A stretch of DNA of 64,000 nt, taken from the NCBI GenBank assembly GCA_031315915.1, contig JALDRK010000021.1:1-64000 (forward strand). The letters run 5' to 3'. Position 1 is the stretch's first letter. Every line of letters begins with the position of its first letter. Origin of the DNA: Nitrospirales bacterium. GTDB taxonomy: Bacteria > Nitrospirota > Nitrospiria > Nitrospirales > UBA8639. This document shows, piece after piece, positions 46,206-54,975 of the stretch. Position numbers and translations under genes: made by a program. Below the pieces are notes generated by a model. The model ran no database searches and was not told the origin of the DNA. It saw only the letters and a list, made by a program, of their open reading frames with translations.

Positions 46206-46385
46206 TCATTTTGATCGCATGGCCTCCAGAATCTGGTTGACATCAACCAGGATTCGCTTCCCGAATCGCCAACATGGTAATTCTCCTTTCTTCAGTTTTC
46301 GATAAAACGCCTCCCGTGAAACGGGAATGACTTTGAGTGCTTCCGGCACCGTGACCGGCTTCATCTCGCTTGAAATTGTTTCCAT
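46206..46385 (-). CDS. AlpA/excisionase-like HTH protein
   Basis: 59 residues with AAGGGAGA before the ATG. The centre (VPEALKVIPVSREAFYRKLKKG...CWRFGKRILVDVNQILEAM) is the winged-helix MerR/AlpA pattern of excisionases and P4 AlpA. In such elements it activates excision or the replication operon. Missed by length cut-offs used for longer frames but clear at sequence level. Confidence 0.8.
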   Translation of the reverse strand: METISSEMKPVTVPEALKVIPVSREAFYRKLKKGELPCWRFGKRILVDVNQILEAMRSK

Positions 46386-46527
46386 AGAATCTCCCTTGTG
46401 AATGGTTCCTGAGCGACTGGACTTAATCCAAAACGTCCGCAGTTTGTCAGGGGTGAAAATTTTTGTCAGGGGCGCGAATTATTCTTTCACAACCCCGGAA
46501 GGGAGGTACTGCTTGGGAGGGGAAAAG

Positions 46528-47151
46528 CTATGGTCTGATCTGATGATCAGGGTGTAGTGACATTATTTTCTGGGGCAAAGAATGGTAGGGGAATTTTTTC
46601 AGATAATTTTTTTTCTGGTCCTCCCGTAAAATGAACCATTCTTCATGTTCATCCTCTCGCCACATTTTCCATATCCTATTCTTCTTGAAGCGAGCCTCTA
46701 GGGTATCTTCGTCCAGGGAATTTGGTAATTCCGAAACCATGCGTGCTGCCTCAACAATGGATAGTTTGAAATTTTGTCGCAATTGCATCATGATTGAACA
46801 AAGGGTATTGTCACGTCGGGACTTTTTACTTTTGGCAAAAATACCGTCATTTCCGCGCCTGGAAACCACTCCAAAGCACCTATCCAAAGATATTGATCCT
46901 TCGCTTTCTAGATACCTATTAATCTTATCAGCCATATCTTCAAGCAAATCTCTTGAGGGAGTTACCCCATTGCGTACGTCCCGGACGAAAACTTTTAAAG
47001 GCATTAATGCCCCGAATTGCCCAAAGTGTGATTCGATCAATAGCTGTTCCTCATCTGAAAGCGTTCTGCTTTTCACCAAAGTCACGGTAGCTCCGCCAGA
47101 GCCAGACCATTGGTTGGTTTGAGGGGGATTTGATTTACGAGTAGTCATCAT
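46528..47151 (-). CDS. Unknown protein of the element
   Basis: 207 residues, soluble, charged. AGGAG precedes the double ATG at 47151/47148. No domain recognised; the C-terminal half is rich in Lys/Glu/Trp (RIWKMWREDEHEEWFILRED). It stands first in the leftward replication unit, where early regulators usually sit. Confidence 0.6.
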   Translation of the reverse strand: MMTTRKSNPPQTNQWSGSGGATVTLVKSRTLSDEEQLLIESHFGQFGALMPLKVFVRDVRNGVTPSRDLLEDMADKINRYLESEGSISLDRCFGVVSRRGNDGIFAKSKKSRRDNTLCSIMMQLRQNFKLSIVEAARMVSELPNSLDEDTLEARFKKNRIWKMWREDEHEEWFILREDQKKNYLKKFPYHSLPQKIMSLHPDHQIRP

Positions 47152-47195
47152 CCTCTCCTGTCAGGGTCCTGAAATGGGGAAGGGAAGCACGGAAA

Positions 47196-47402
47196 TCAGG
47201 AAATTCCCGCCGAGTGAGGGATCCACTCACCCGTTGCTTCCCCATGTTTGGCGTTATTTAATGTTTCATAGATGCTAAATTGACGCAAGGGGTAACGGTT
47301 CATGGGGTGGGGAGGGCCTTTTATTTTAATGCGCCTGGAATAGGGGTCCACGTCAATCTTGAGAAGAAAATCCCCCTGCCGGGGGCCTAAACTCAAATCC
47401 AC
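47196..47402 (-). CDS. Small hypothetical protein
   Basis: 68 residues from GTG at 47402. Plausible composition (VDLSLGPRQGDFLLKIDVDPYSRRIKI) but no clear ribosome-binding site and no family. Lies 45 nt from the gene downstream, same strand. Confidence 0.4.
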   Translation of the reverse strand: MDLSLGPRQGDFLLKIDVDPYSRRIKIKGPPHPMNRYPLRQFSIYETLNNAKHGEATGEWIPHSAGIS

Positions 47403-47422
47403 GGGAGGGACCCGTCGGGACC

Positions 47423-47458
47423 GGGGTGTAACCAGGGGTGCAACCGACGCGGTGCAAC
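47423..47458 (+). repeat. GGGGTGCAAC-type repeats near attR
   Basis: GGGGTGTAAC (47423), GGGGTGCAAC (47435, 12-bp period) and GGTGCAAC (47451), all on the plus strand, 106 bp inside the right att repeat. Same motif and spacing as at 37689-37710. Confidence 0.5.
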
Positions 47459-47563
47459 TTCACACCACGCCGATTGACCAAAGACAATGGGTTCCCTGAA
47501 CGGTCAATGACTTATGTAGCACTGGATAAATTGCCGTATACCCACGTTTCGCCCTCGGGCCTT

Positions 47564-47623
47564 TTCGAAACCCGTCACTCACCCCAATATTATTTCCAAA
47601 AATTTTTATAATTTGAAAAACCT
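47564..47623 (+). repeat. att repeat 2 (attR of element 1 / attL of island 2)
   Basis: 60-bp near-perfect copy of 37624-37683. The tRNA-derived part is only the last 23 bp of tRNA-His (TTCGAAACCCGTC to CCA), with unrelated sequence before it, so no second tRNA is encoded. Confidence 0.93.
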
Positions 47624-48103
47624 AGCAGGTCGACCTCTGCATAAAACCCATGGGACCCATTCTCCTCATTAAGATCAGCTTCTCTTTTCAATTGCTTCTC
47701 AGGTGTAGAAGGGACTGCCCTTCAATGTCGAGTGAGACCTTGGGTGATGTCCAGAGCGTGATAGTCGAGTCATCGGCCTCCAATTGCAAAAATCTCAGTT
47801 TCCAAGAACTTTTCGCCTAAAAAGGAATCGGGTCTTAACACCCTGTCCCATTGATCTGCGATGTTGATTGGTGATTCTGTGGGCATAATTTTCAGCCCAA
47901 AGGCACCAATTATGTAAGAACCGAAAGGCCCATGAGTTAGGTCTAACACATTATTGCGTATTTGAATGTCAATCGTTAAGTAAAGGGATTACGCTTGATC
48001 GGAACGGGACACAACATTCATTTCAAGAATTCTCGTCGCGGTGAATGTGCCATTGGAGTATGTCCCGATATCGCCTTATCTTAAAGACTATTATTGACCG
48101 CAA
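47624..48103. other. Upstream region of the dab operon
   Basis: 480 nt with no supported gene. A 31-codon frame starting near 47724 (MSSETLGDVQ) has no ribosome-binding site. The promoter of the dab operon must lie here; no clear CbbR-type operator (T-N11-A pairs) stood out on reading. Confidence 0.5.
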
Positions 48104-49798
48104 ATGATCACAGCCATTTTCATTCCTCTCCTTCCGCTGCTGGCCGCCTTGGTGATCGGTTTGCAGGGCAAACGTCTCACGTCCCACGTGGCGGTGATCG
48201 GAATTGTGGCAACGGCCGGGTCCACCGTGTTCTCTTTTCTGACTCTGTACCAGGTCAGTACCGAGGGCCCGTTTCAGCTCACCTTCTGGTCGTGGGGGAA
48301 CGGGGCCTCGCCGTTACTGACGTTCGGGATGTTGGTTGACCGGCTGACTGCGGTGATGATGGTTCTGATCTCCAGTGTCAGCACGATTATTCACTTGTAT
48401 TCCCGCCGCTATTTACAAGGTGATGCGGGTTACGAGCGGTTTTTCAGCTTACTCGGGTTGATGACGTTCACCATCCTCTCCGTGGTCGCCAGCTCGAATT
48501 TTCTGATGTTGTTTCTGTTCTGGCAACTCCTGAGCTGGGTGTTATATCTCCTTCTGGCTTTCAATTATTCTTATCCCCCTGCGTATGAGTATGCCCTAAA
48601 AACCTTATTGGTTCATCGAATCGGGGACATCAGTTTTCTCTGCGGCCTTCTGCTCATTTATCAGTATTTCGGCACATTCGAATTTACGGCTGTGTTTCAA
48701 CAGGCAGCTTCGGATCCTCCGATGATCGGATTGTGGGCAGGGTCGGCGGCTGAAATCAGCATCGTGCCTGTCATTGCGTTGCTGATTTTTATAGGAGCGA
48801 TGGCCAAGTCCGCACAATTTCCTCTGCACGTCTGGCTGCCGGACACCATGGACTCCCCCACACCGGTTTCCGCCCTCATGCATGCGGGAATCATCAATGC
48901 CGGTGGCTTCCTCTTGAACCGGTTAGCCCCGTTGTATGTCCTGTCCCCTTCGACTCTGCATCTGGTATTTGTCGTAGGGGTGTTAACCGTTTTGCTGGGT
49001 GCCTCTATGATGTTGGTCCAAAACGACATCAAAAAAACCCTGGGTTTTTCCACCATGGGACAGATGGGCTATATGATCATGGAGTGTGGGTTAGGAGCCT
49101 TTGCTCTGGCGATCTTCCACCTCATTGCCCATGGATTTTTCAAGGCCACCCTGTTTCTGGCATCAGGAAGTATCATTCAAGCGGCACGACACGAACCGAA
49201 ATTTCCACCGACCTCCGGTCATCGACCCACCAAGCTGCCGACCGGATTAACCTGGACGACCGGGCTAATGGTCACGCTGCTTATGCCTTTGATTATTCTT
49301 TTGGTGGCCCACGGGGTGTTGGAGGTTCCTCTTCAAGATTCTCATGGGGCGGTGATCTTTCTCTTTTTCGGATGGGTGACGGCTTCCCAGGCGATATTCA
49401 GCCTCTATCGCCTGCAGGCCGTGGCGTCCTGGAAGGTTGCCGGTGCGATGATTGGAACGTTGTTTTTTATCGGATTTGTGTATTTATGGGCGGGCGAGAC
49501 ATTTACGCATTTTCTCTATCCGGGACCAGGAGTGGCTAATGGTTTTTTCAAGGCCGCGGCTTTTCCGCCTCAGGTGTTCGATGCCCTGATCATATTGTCT
49601 ACCCTGGTGGTGTTGTTTGGTTGGCTGGTTCTGTACACCACCGCCCGTGGCCAAAAAATTCTCAATCCTCAGTGGGTCCTCTCGATACGACAGACCGGGT
49701 GGGTCCTCCTGATCAACCGGTGTTATGTGGATGGGCTGTATAAAAAACTCGGGAATGCCCTGCTCCGCTTGGCTGAGAAGGTCGCTTACCGGTTTTAG
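48104..49798 (+). CDS. dabB: DabB-type proton-conducting subunit (NuoL-like)
   Basis: 564 residues, about 14 membrane helices. Proton_antipo_M family: VDRLTAVMMVLISSVSTIIHLYS, the conserved MAKSAQFPLHVWLPDTMDSPTPVSALMHAG stretch with its Lys/His, and 'LGFSTMGQMGYMIMECG'. It lacks the long C-terminal lateral helix of NuoL. Together with DabA it forms a proton- or cation-driven inorganic carbon uptake complex. Weak ribosome-binding site. Confidence 0.92.
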   Translation: MITAIFIPLLPLLAALVIGLQGKRLTSHVAVIGIVATAGSTVFSFLTLYQVSTEGPFQLTFWSWGNGASPLLTFGMLVDRLTAVMMVLISSVSTIIHLYSRRYLQGDAGYERFFSLLGLMTFTILSVVASSNFLMLFLFWQLLSWVLYLLLAFNYSYPPAYEYALKTLLVHRIGDISFLCGLLLIYQYFGTFEFTAVFQQAASDPPMIGLWAGSAAEISIVPVIALLIFIGAMAKSAQFPLHVWLPDTMDSPTPVSALMHAGIINAGGFLLNRLAPLYVLSPSTLHLVFVVGVLTVLLGASMMLVQNDIKKTLGFSTMGQMGYMIMECGLGAFALAIFHLIAHGFFKATLFLASGSIIQAARHEPKFPPTSGHRPTKLPTGLTWTTGLMVTLLMPLIILLVAHGVLEVPLQDSHGAVIFLFFGWVTASQAIFSLYRLQAVASWKVAGAMIGTLFFIGFVYLWAGETFTHFLYPGPGVANGFFKAAAFPPQVFDALIILSTLVVLFGWLVLYTTARGQKILNPQWVLSIRQTGWVLLINRCYVDGLYKKLGNALLRLAEKVAYRF

Positions 49799-49886
49799 TG
49801 GTGGATGGATGAGTCTGTCTCCTGATCATGACAAGGTTCTGTGCTTTTCCTTCGTCCCGGCGGGCGTTTGGATAGTGGGTAACTGA

Positions 49887-51056
49887 ATGGAACGAACGTC
49901 GCCTTCAGCTGCGTGGGTAATCGGGTTGGTTGCCATTCTGGCAGCCGGGGGAGTGGTGGGTCTGCTGGGATGGAACACGGAGTCCGATTCCTCGGGCCTT
50001 CTTCTTGCGGCCGCCGTTCTTCTCGCCTGTTTCTGTGGTGTTTTTGGTCAAAAAGAGTCCTCACGGGTATCCGAGGATGTGGTGGACATCCTTTTGCTTG
50101 GTGGACTGGGCCTGGGGAACGCCCTGGGTGGGGAGCCGGTCAACCATATCTTTCTGATTGGCCTCCTCGGCTATGCCGGATTTTTCCTGGCTCGACACAT
50201 GCTCCCCTCTCTTCAAAAATCTTTGGCCTTGGCTCATTTGGGGTTGGCCGTGTTGCTCGGGGTGATGGCGGTCTTTATGGATAAAGACCTTGCCATGGTC
50301 GGCCTACTGTTTCTATTGGCCACCTTTTTACCCCTCGTGCCTTTTCATCTGCCCTTTCTTGGACTCATCCGGTCTTCACGGGAATTTCTCGCGGGGGTAT
50401 GGATTGTGGTCTGGCTGACTGCGGGTCTCTCCCGGCTCAAGGACCTGGATGGCATTCTTCCTGCCGATTGGATGGGGGTGTTCCCTGTTTTGGCTCTGGG
50501 CGGTGCCCTCTATGCCTCTCTCAAGGCCGCGGGCCATCGTCTTCCCCGTGAAAATATCGGCTATGCCACGGTTATCCTCCTCTCGTTATTGTGGGGGTTG
50601 ATGGCGGAGTTTTCTTCTCTGTCCCACTGGGGGCTGCCATTCGGAACGGCGGTGGGCCTGTTGATGAGTGCGTCGTTGTTTTCCTATGCCTTGTTATACG
50701 AACGGTACGGGAAACATAATTTGCTCACGCTGCAGGGGCTGGGTTCGGGGCTTCCGCGTTTTCGAGGGATTTTCACATTCTTAATTTCTCTAATTGTGCT
50801 GTTGCCGGTTCTGCCAGTGGTGGCCGGGTTTAGGATTATTCCGACCGCCGCACCAGAGCCCGGCTATTTCCTTCCGTTCTGGCTGTTGTTGTTCACCGTA
50901 TGGTTCGCCGTCAGTTGGATTTTTACGACGATGTTGCACCAGACGGCGTTCGGAATGCCCCGAACCGATGTTCCGGATCGGGATTTATCGGTCTATGAAC
51001 TGTTGGCACTCCTCCTGTTGATGGGGTCGGCAAGTGTGTTCGGAATGTTCACGTAA
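49887..51056 (+). CDS. NuoM/N-like membrane protein of the dab operon
   Basis: 389 residues, roughly 11-12 membrane helices. It resembles a shortened, degenerate antiporter-like subunit: LLATFLPLVPFHLPFLGLI sits where NuoM has 'fPlH-x-WLPdAh', but the WLPDA core and its Lys are not kept; ENIGYATVILLSLLWGL fits the following helix pair. It lies between dabB and dabA on the same strand, 88 nt after dabB and 42 nt before the preferred dabA start. Possibly a third subunit of the uptake complex; not part of classic DabAB. Confidence 0.6.
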   Translation: MERTSPSAAWVIGLVAILAAGGVVGLLGWNTESDSSGLLLAAAVLLACFCGVFGQKESSRVSEDVVDILLLGGLGLGNALGGEPVNHIFLIGLLGYAGFFLARHMLPSLQKSLALAHLGLAVLLGVMAVFMDKDLAMVGLLFLLATFLPLVPFHLPFLGLIRSSREFLAGVWIVVWLTAGLSRLKDLDGILPADWMGVFPVLALGGALYASLKAAGHRLPRENIGYATVILLSLLWGLMAEFSSLSHWGLPFGTAVGLLMSASLFSYALLYERYGKHNLLTLQGLGSGLPRFRGIFTFLISLIVLLPVLPVVAGFRIIPTAAPEPGYFLPFWLLLFTVWFAVSWIFTTMLHQTAFGMPRTDVPDRDLSVYELLALLLLMGSASVFGMFT

Positions 51057-51098
51057 CTCTGATTCATGTCTGATGAGGAACACCAGAGGAATATAAAC

Positions 51099-54000
51099 AT
51101 GACGGTTTCCACGGTACAGGAAGTCGAGTCATTCAAAGAAATTGAACGCATCGAGGTCAGATCGCTGATTCATTTAGCGGGGGAATCGATTTCCCATTTC
51201 TGGCCCATGCAGACCTTCATTCACCACAATCCGCTTCATGGACTGGAACACTTGCCAATCCATAAGGCGATTGCACAGGCCGAAACCTTTTTGGGAGGCC
51301 GGGGCTATTTGCCCAATCGGGAATACCGTACCCTTTACCGGCAGGGGCGAATCCTCGAGGATGCGATAACCGATGCAGTCACCCCCTTCGCGGAAAATCG
51401 TTATGTCACGATTGGCACCAGGAATATTTCTCACCTCGAATCCCTACGGATGCTTCTCATTCACGGGACCGGCACCGTTCCTCATGATGTCAGAGACACG
51501 GTGTTTCTGAATGCGCAGAAAGATCCTCATGTGAAGGAATTGTTCGGCTGCCTGCAGTCCCGTACCGCCACAGGGGATGCCCAATCGTCTTTGCGCCGGC
51601 CGACCGATCAGGGGCGGCAGGATCTGGCGGTAGAACATTCACTGGCCGGATGGTGCGACCGGACATTTGGAACATCCATTCAGGAAGAGGTCAATCAAAT
51701 ACTTGTCACCTGGTGTGCAGGATTCCTGGATCAAGGGCATGCTCCCTGGGTGATGCCCATGCGGGAAAAGACCTTTTATGGAGGGTGGAAGGTTCTGGCT
51801 CAGCGGGATGGCACCGGACGGCTGCTGGGTATCACGGATTGGAGACGCAAACTGCAACAGCTTCCGGACCGCCCGGAAGATGCCGTGCTGGCCTGCCTTC
51901 AGGGCATGGGTCTTCCCCAGAGTGTCTGGAGCAACGTCTTTACTCTGCATTTGGCCCAGCTCCCGGGATGGACCGGGTTTCTGAAGTGGCGCGCCGATCA
52001 GGTTGACCACGAATGGCAGAATGCGTTTCCCATCGATCTGGTTCAATATCTGGCGGTTCGTCTCTTTTACGAGCGTGAGTTGGTTCATCAGGTTTGTCAC
52101 GATCGGCTCGGTATACCGGGGACGTATCCGGCCATCGTGTCTTCCATGGAACATTTCCCATTCGGGTACGGGTTCTATCAGGCCTTTCGCGCCGGCAGGC
52201 TCAATCCCGGAATGCTCCCGGGTTTGGATGAGAGTTTGTTCACCACAATTCCGCTTCCCCTGCAAACGCTCGATGACGTGGGCCGTGAAGCCGACGCTAA
52301 ATGGATCGCGGTGCAACAGGATTTAACCGCTAAGGGACACGCGTTGATGCTACGTCATCTGGCCGGCTCCCTGGGACTTTCCCTGAAGGACATGGCGGAA
52401 TGTTTGCCTGAAACGTTGGATACGATACTGGAATGGATGACGAATTTCCCCGACTCCAAGCATGGGCCCGTCTGGCTTCACGCTTTCGAGGTCAGCTACC
52501 TTAAAGGCTTTGTGAAGGAGCTTTCCCCCAATTTTTCCCTTGTGCGGGAAAATGACGCCAAGCAGGAAAAACCCGAGTTTTCCAGACCCCCGGCCCAGGG
52601 GATTTTCTGTATTGATGTGCGATCTGAGGGATTCCGGCGGCATCTTGAGGAAGTGGGGGGCAATGAAACCTTTGGGTTCGCCGGATTTTTCGGTATTCCT
52701 ATTTGCTATCAGGGATTTGCCAGTGAACAGGAAACGGACCAATGTCCGGTCCTGCTTAAACCCAAACATCGGGTTCGGGAAATCCCTCGTGCCTATCAGG
52801 GGAAAGCGGCTGAAAAATTTCTCGAACGCCAGAATCTGGCCAAAACGGGACACACCCTGCTTCATGATTTAAAAGAAAATGTCATCACCCCGTATGTGAT
52901 GGTCGAGGCGATCGGCTGGTTTTTCGGTTTCAGACTTTTCGGACAGACTATTGCGCCTACGTGGTTCCGGACCTTGACCGCCCGGGTGAAGGAATGGTTT
53001 GCGATTCCGATCGGCACGACCCTAACCGTCGACAAATTGTTGCAGGAAGAGGCTGAAGAAATGGTGGCGTCCGAGCACCGGGCGGTGATTTATCGTCTCA
53101 TGATCGAACGATACGGCCGTTTGGGGTTGGCCGTTTCGCATGATCAGGTGGAAAGGCTTCGCAGGCAGGCCTTGTCTCAGATGGAAATGGACACCACCGA
53201 GGAGGACTCTCTGTACCGGTTGTTAGGATGGAATGCCTTCAGCCATGAACAGTTTCTCGGAGAGTTACGAAAAGACTTTGGCATCCATCACCGGGCTGTC
53301 AGCCGACGCATGAACCGGATCACCCAGGGCGGGTTTACCACAAATGAGCAGGCCTATGTCGTGGAAACCGCTTTGCGGATTATCGGGTTTACCAAAGGCT
53401 TTGCCAGGCTGGTGTTGATTTGTGCCCATGGGAGTGAATCGGAGAACAATCCCTATGAGTCGGCTCTGGACTGCGGGGCTTGCGGAGGCAATGAGGGTAT
53501 TGCCAACGCACGTGCCTTTGTGGCCATGGCGAATAAACCTCGTGTCCGGCAGCTCCTCGCCCAGAAGGACATCCTGATTCCGCCAGACACCCATTTTCTG
53601 CCGGGCCAACACAATACCACTACCGATGAGGTGGAATTATACGATTTGGAGGACGTGCCGGCCACGCACCGGAAAGACCTTCAGCGCCTGTTACATGATC
53701 TGGAGGAAGCGGGGCACCGGAATAGTCAGGAGCGATTGGCCCGCCTACCGGACGTCGGCGGAATCCCCTCGCAGCGCAGTAGTCCGAGCCTGGCCAAGCG
53801 GCGGGGGTTGGACTGGTCCCAAGTGAGACCCGAGTGGGGCTTGTCCAGGCACTCCGCGTTCATCATCGGCCGGCGCTTATTAACGCGGGGGTTAAACCTT
53901 GAAGGACGAACCTTTTTGCATTCGTATGATCACCTTCAGGACCCCACGGGAAAGTATTTGGAAATCATCATGACCGCCCCGCTGATTGTGGGGAATTGGA

Positions 54001-54350
54001 TCAATATGGAACATTATTTTTCGACGGTGGATCCCGAGGTATACGGAGCCGGAAGCAAAGTGTACCATAACGTCGTCGGCCGGATCGGGGTGATGTATGG
54101 TTCACAAAGTGATTTGCGCATCGGACTGCCTGTGCAGACCGTCTATGATGGCCTCAAGCCCTATCATGAACCGATGCGACTCTTTGCCATCATTGAGGCT
54201 CCTTTGGAGCGCATCTCCTCCATTATTGCAAGGCAGAATCTCTTGCAGAAATTAATCGGAAACCAGTGGATCAATCTGGTGGCCCTCGACCCGGTCACCA
54301 TGGAATTCTTTCTGTACCATTCATCCGACGATTGGCGGATTATTCTTTAA
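51099..54350 (+). CDS. dabA: DabA-type inorganic carbon transporter subunit (DUF2309)
   Basis: 1083 residues from ATG at 51099, which has AGAGGA 8 nt upstream; ATG at 51066 lacks one. Beta-carbonic-anhydrase-like zinc site kept: Cys and Asp in FCIDVRSEGFRRHLE, His in CAHGSESEN and Cys in LDCGACGG, with the last two 15 residues apart as in studied DabA. The distance between the two halves of the site is about 100 residues longer than in the Halothiobacillus protein I know (from memory: C351/D353 and H524/C539). Hydrates CO2 to bicarbonate vectorially at the membrane with DabB. Confidence 0.93.
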   Translation: MTVSTVQEVESFKEIERIEVRSLIHLAGESISHFWPMQTFIHHNPLHGLEHLPIHKAIAQAETFLGGRGYLPNREYRTLYRQGRILEDAITDAVTPFAENRYVTIGTRNISHLESLRMLLIHGTGTVPHDVRDTVFLNAQKDPHVKELFGCLQSRTATGDAQSSLRRPTDQGRQDLAVEHSLAGWCDRTFGTSIQEEVNQILVTWCAGFLDQGHAPWVMPMREKTFYGGWKVLAQRDGTGRLLGITDWRRKLQQLPDRPEDAVLACLQGMGLPQSVWSNVFTLHLAQLPGWTGFLKWRADQVDHEWQNAFPIDLVQYLAVRLFYERELVHQVCHDRLGIPGTYPAIVSSMEHFPFGYGFYQAFRAGRLNPGMLPGLDESLFTTIPLPLQTLDDVGREADAKWIAVQQDLTAKGHALMLRHLAGSLGLSLKDMAECLPETLDTILEWMTNFPDSKHGPVWLHAFEVSYLKGFVKELSPNFSLVRENDAKQEKPEFSRPPAQGIFCIDVRSEGFRRHLEEVGGNETFGFAGFFGIPICYQGFASEQETDQCPVLLKPKHRVREIPRAYQGKAAEKFLERQNLAKTGHTLLHDLKENVITPYVMVEAIGWFFGFRLFGQTIAPTWFRTLTARVKEWFAIPIGTTLTVDKLLQEEAEEMVASEHRAVIYRLMIERYGRLGLAVSHDQVERLRRQALSQMEMDTTEEDSLYRLLGWNAFSHEQFLGELRKDFGIHHRAVSRRMNRITQGGFTTNEQAYVVETALRIIGFTKGFARLVLICAHGSESENNPYESALDCGACGGNEGIANARAFVAMANKPRVRQLLAQKDILIPPDTHFLPGQHNTTTDEVELYDLEDVPATHRKDLQRLLHDLEEAGHRNSQERLARLPDVGGIPSQRSSPSLAKRRGLDWSQVRPEWGLSRHSAFIIGRRLLTRGLNLEGRTFLHSYDHLQDPTGKYLEIIMTAPLIVGNWINMEHYFSTVDPEVYGAGSKVYHNVVGRIGVMYGSQSDLRIGLPVQTVYDGLKPYHEPMRLFAIIEAPLERISSIIARQNLLQKLIGNQWINLVALDPVTMEFFLYHSSDDWRIIL

Positions 54351-54377
54351 TTCAATTTTGAGGAGGCATGCGACGTC

Positions 54378-54710
54378 ATGAGCATCAGGCTGTACCCCAT
54401 GAAAGAGATTAAAATTATTCTTGAAGGCGAACATATCCGTTTCGTCACCGATGTGCTGGATCGAATCAAGGCCAGCGGGTACACCGTCTTTAGTAATATT
54501 TCCGGAAAAGGGCACAGCGGGTATCACGAGGGGCACCTCATGTTTAATGATACGAGCAGTTTGCAAATGGTCCTGACTGTCGTTCCTGAGAATAAGGTCG
54601 AGCCCATCCTTTCCGCGCTGAAACCCTTCCTCGAGCGGCATTCGGGAAGCGTGTTTGTCCTTGATGCCAGTGTCTTGAGACCGGATCATTTTCAATCCAC
54701 CGATTCCTAA
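54378..54710 (+). CDS. PII-like signalling protein of the dab operon
   Basis: 110 residues, ferredoxin-like PII fold: KEIKIILEGEHIRFVTDVLDRIKASGYTVFSNISGKG(H) with T-loop-position residues and a C-terminal VFVLDASVLRPD strand. GAGGAGG lies 11 nt upstream of the ATG. Proteins of this kind (CPII/SbtB-like) regulate carbon uptake in response to bicarbonate or adenine nucleotides. Last gene of the operon, 27 nt after dabA. Confidence 0.85.
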   Translation: MSIRLYPMKEIKIILEGEHIRFVTDVLDRIKASGYTVFSNISGKGHSGYHEGHLMFNDTSSLQMVLTVVPENKVEPILSALKPFLERHSGSVFVLDASVLRPDHFQSTDS

Positions 54711-54952
54711 ATCACTGTTTTCAATTTAGTCTGAATCACATGTTGAACGCGCAACATTTTCACGGGAGTGCCATATGGAACGAGGCAATCATTTTTGTAT
54801 CCGTTGGTAGTGGAATATCCTACACTCCCAGCTGAATGTCCTCGAAGGGTGCACGGGGATGAGAAATTCCGGTTGGTGACCCTCGTGTGGCCTTTCCGGA
54901 CTACTTAAAACCGCTAAATGGCTGGAGCTGTTGACCATCCGTGGAAATTAAA

Positions 54953-54975
54953 TTCGAAACCCGTCACTCACCCCA
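54953..54975 (+). repeat. Third copy of tRNA-His 3' end
   Basis: TTCGAAACCCGTCACTCACC plus CCA: 23 bp identical to the tRNA-His end at 37624-37646 and to 47564-47586; sequence diverges on both sides. No second tRNA body. It defines the right edge of the dab-carrying segment. About 70 bp further right, GGTTGCAC (about 55044) is the reverse complement of the GTGCAAC motif at the element ends. Confidence 0.8.

Larger units (their letters stand above)
37624..47623. mobile_element. 9.9-kb integrated satellite-like element at tRNA-His
   Basis: Bounded by the two 60-bp att repeats. Contents in order: damaged tyrosine integrase, unknown protein, RHH protein, divergent RHH protein, cargo (nuclease-like and serine-protease genes), terminase-small-subunit-like HTH, zinc-finger protein, Toprim primase-helicase, small protein, AlpA-like HTH and two unknown proteins. 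Integrase, AlpA-type regulator and primase-helicase without structural genes are the hallmark of phage satellites (PICI/P4 type) or of mobile plasmid-like islands. No conjugation genes. Confidence 0.88.
47564..54975 (+). mobile_element. Second tRNA-His-bounded segment carrying the dab operon
   Basis: Segment between the second and third copies of the tRNA-His 3' end (47564 and 54953, 7,389 bp apart, same orientation). It holds only the DabB, NuoM-like, DabA and PII-like genes with ~500 nt of non-coding sequence on the left. No integrase of its own; it could be a decayed or trans-mobilised island stacked on element 1. Boundary on the right is 23 bp only. Confidence 0.6.

Noticed and set aside
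47564..47646. A second tRNA-His gene at the second att copy
   Set aside because: Only the 3' end is present; no acceptor 5' half, D-arm or anticodon arm upstream.
47724..47820. 31-codon frame upstream of dabB
   Set aside because: No ribosome-binding site and far from dabB; chance frame likely.
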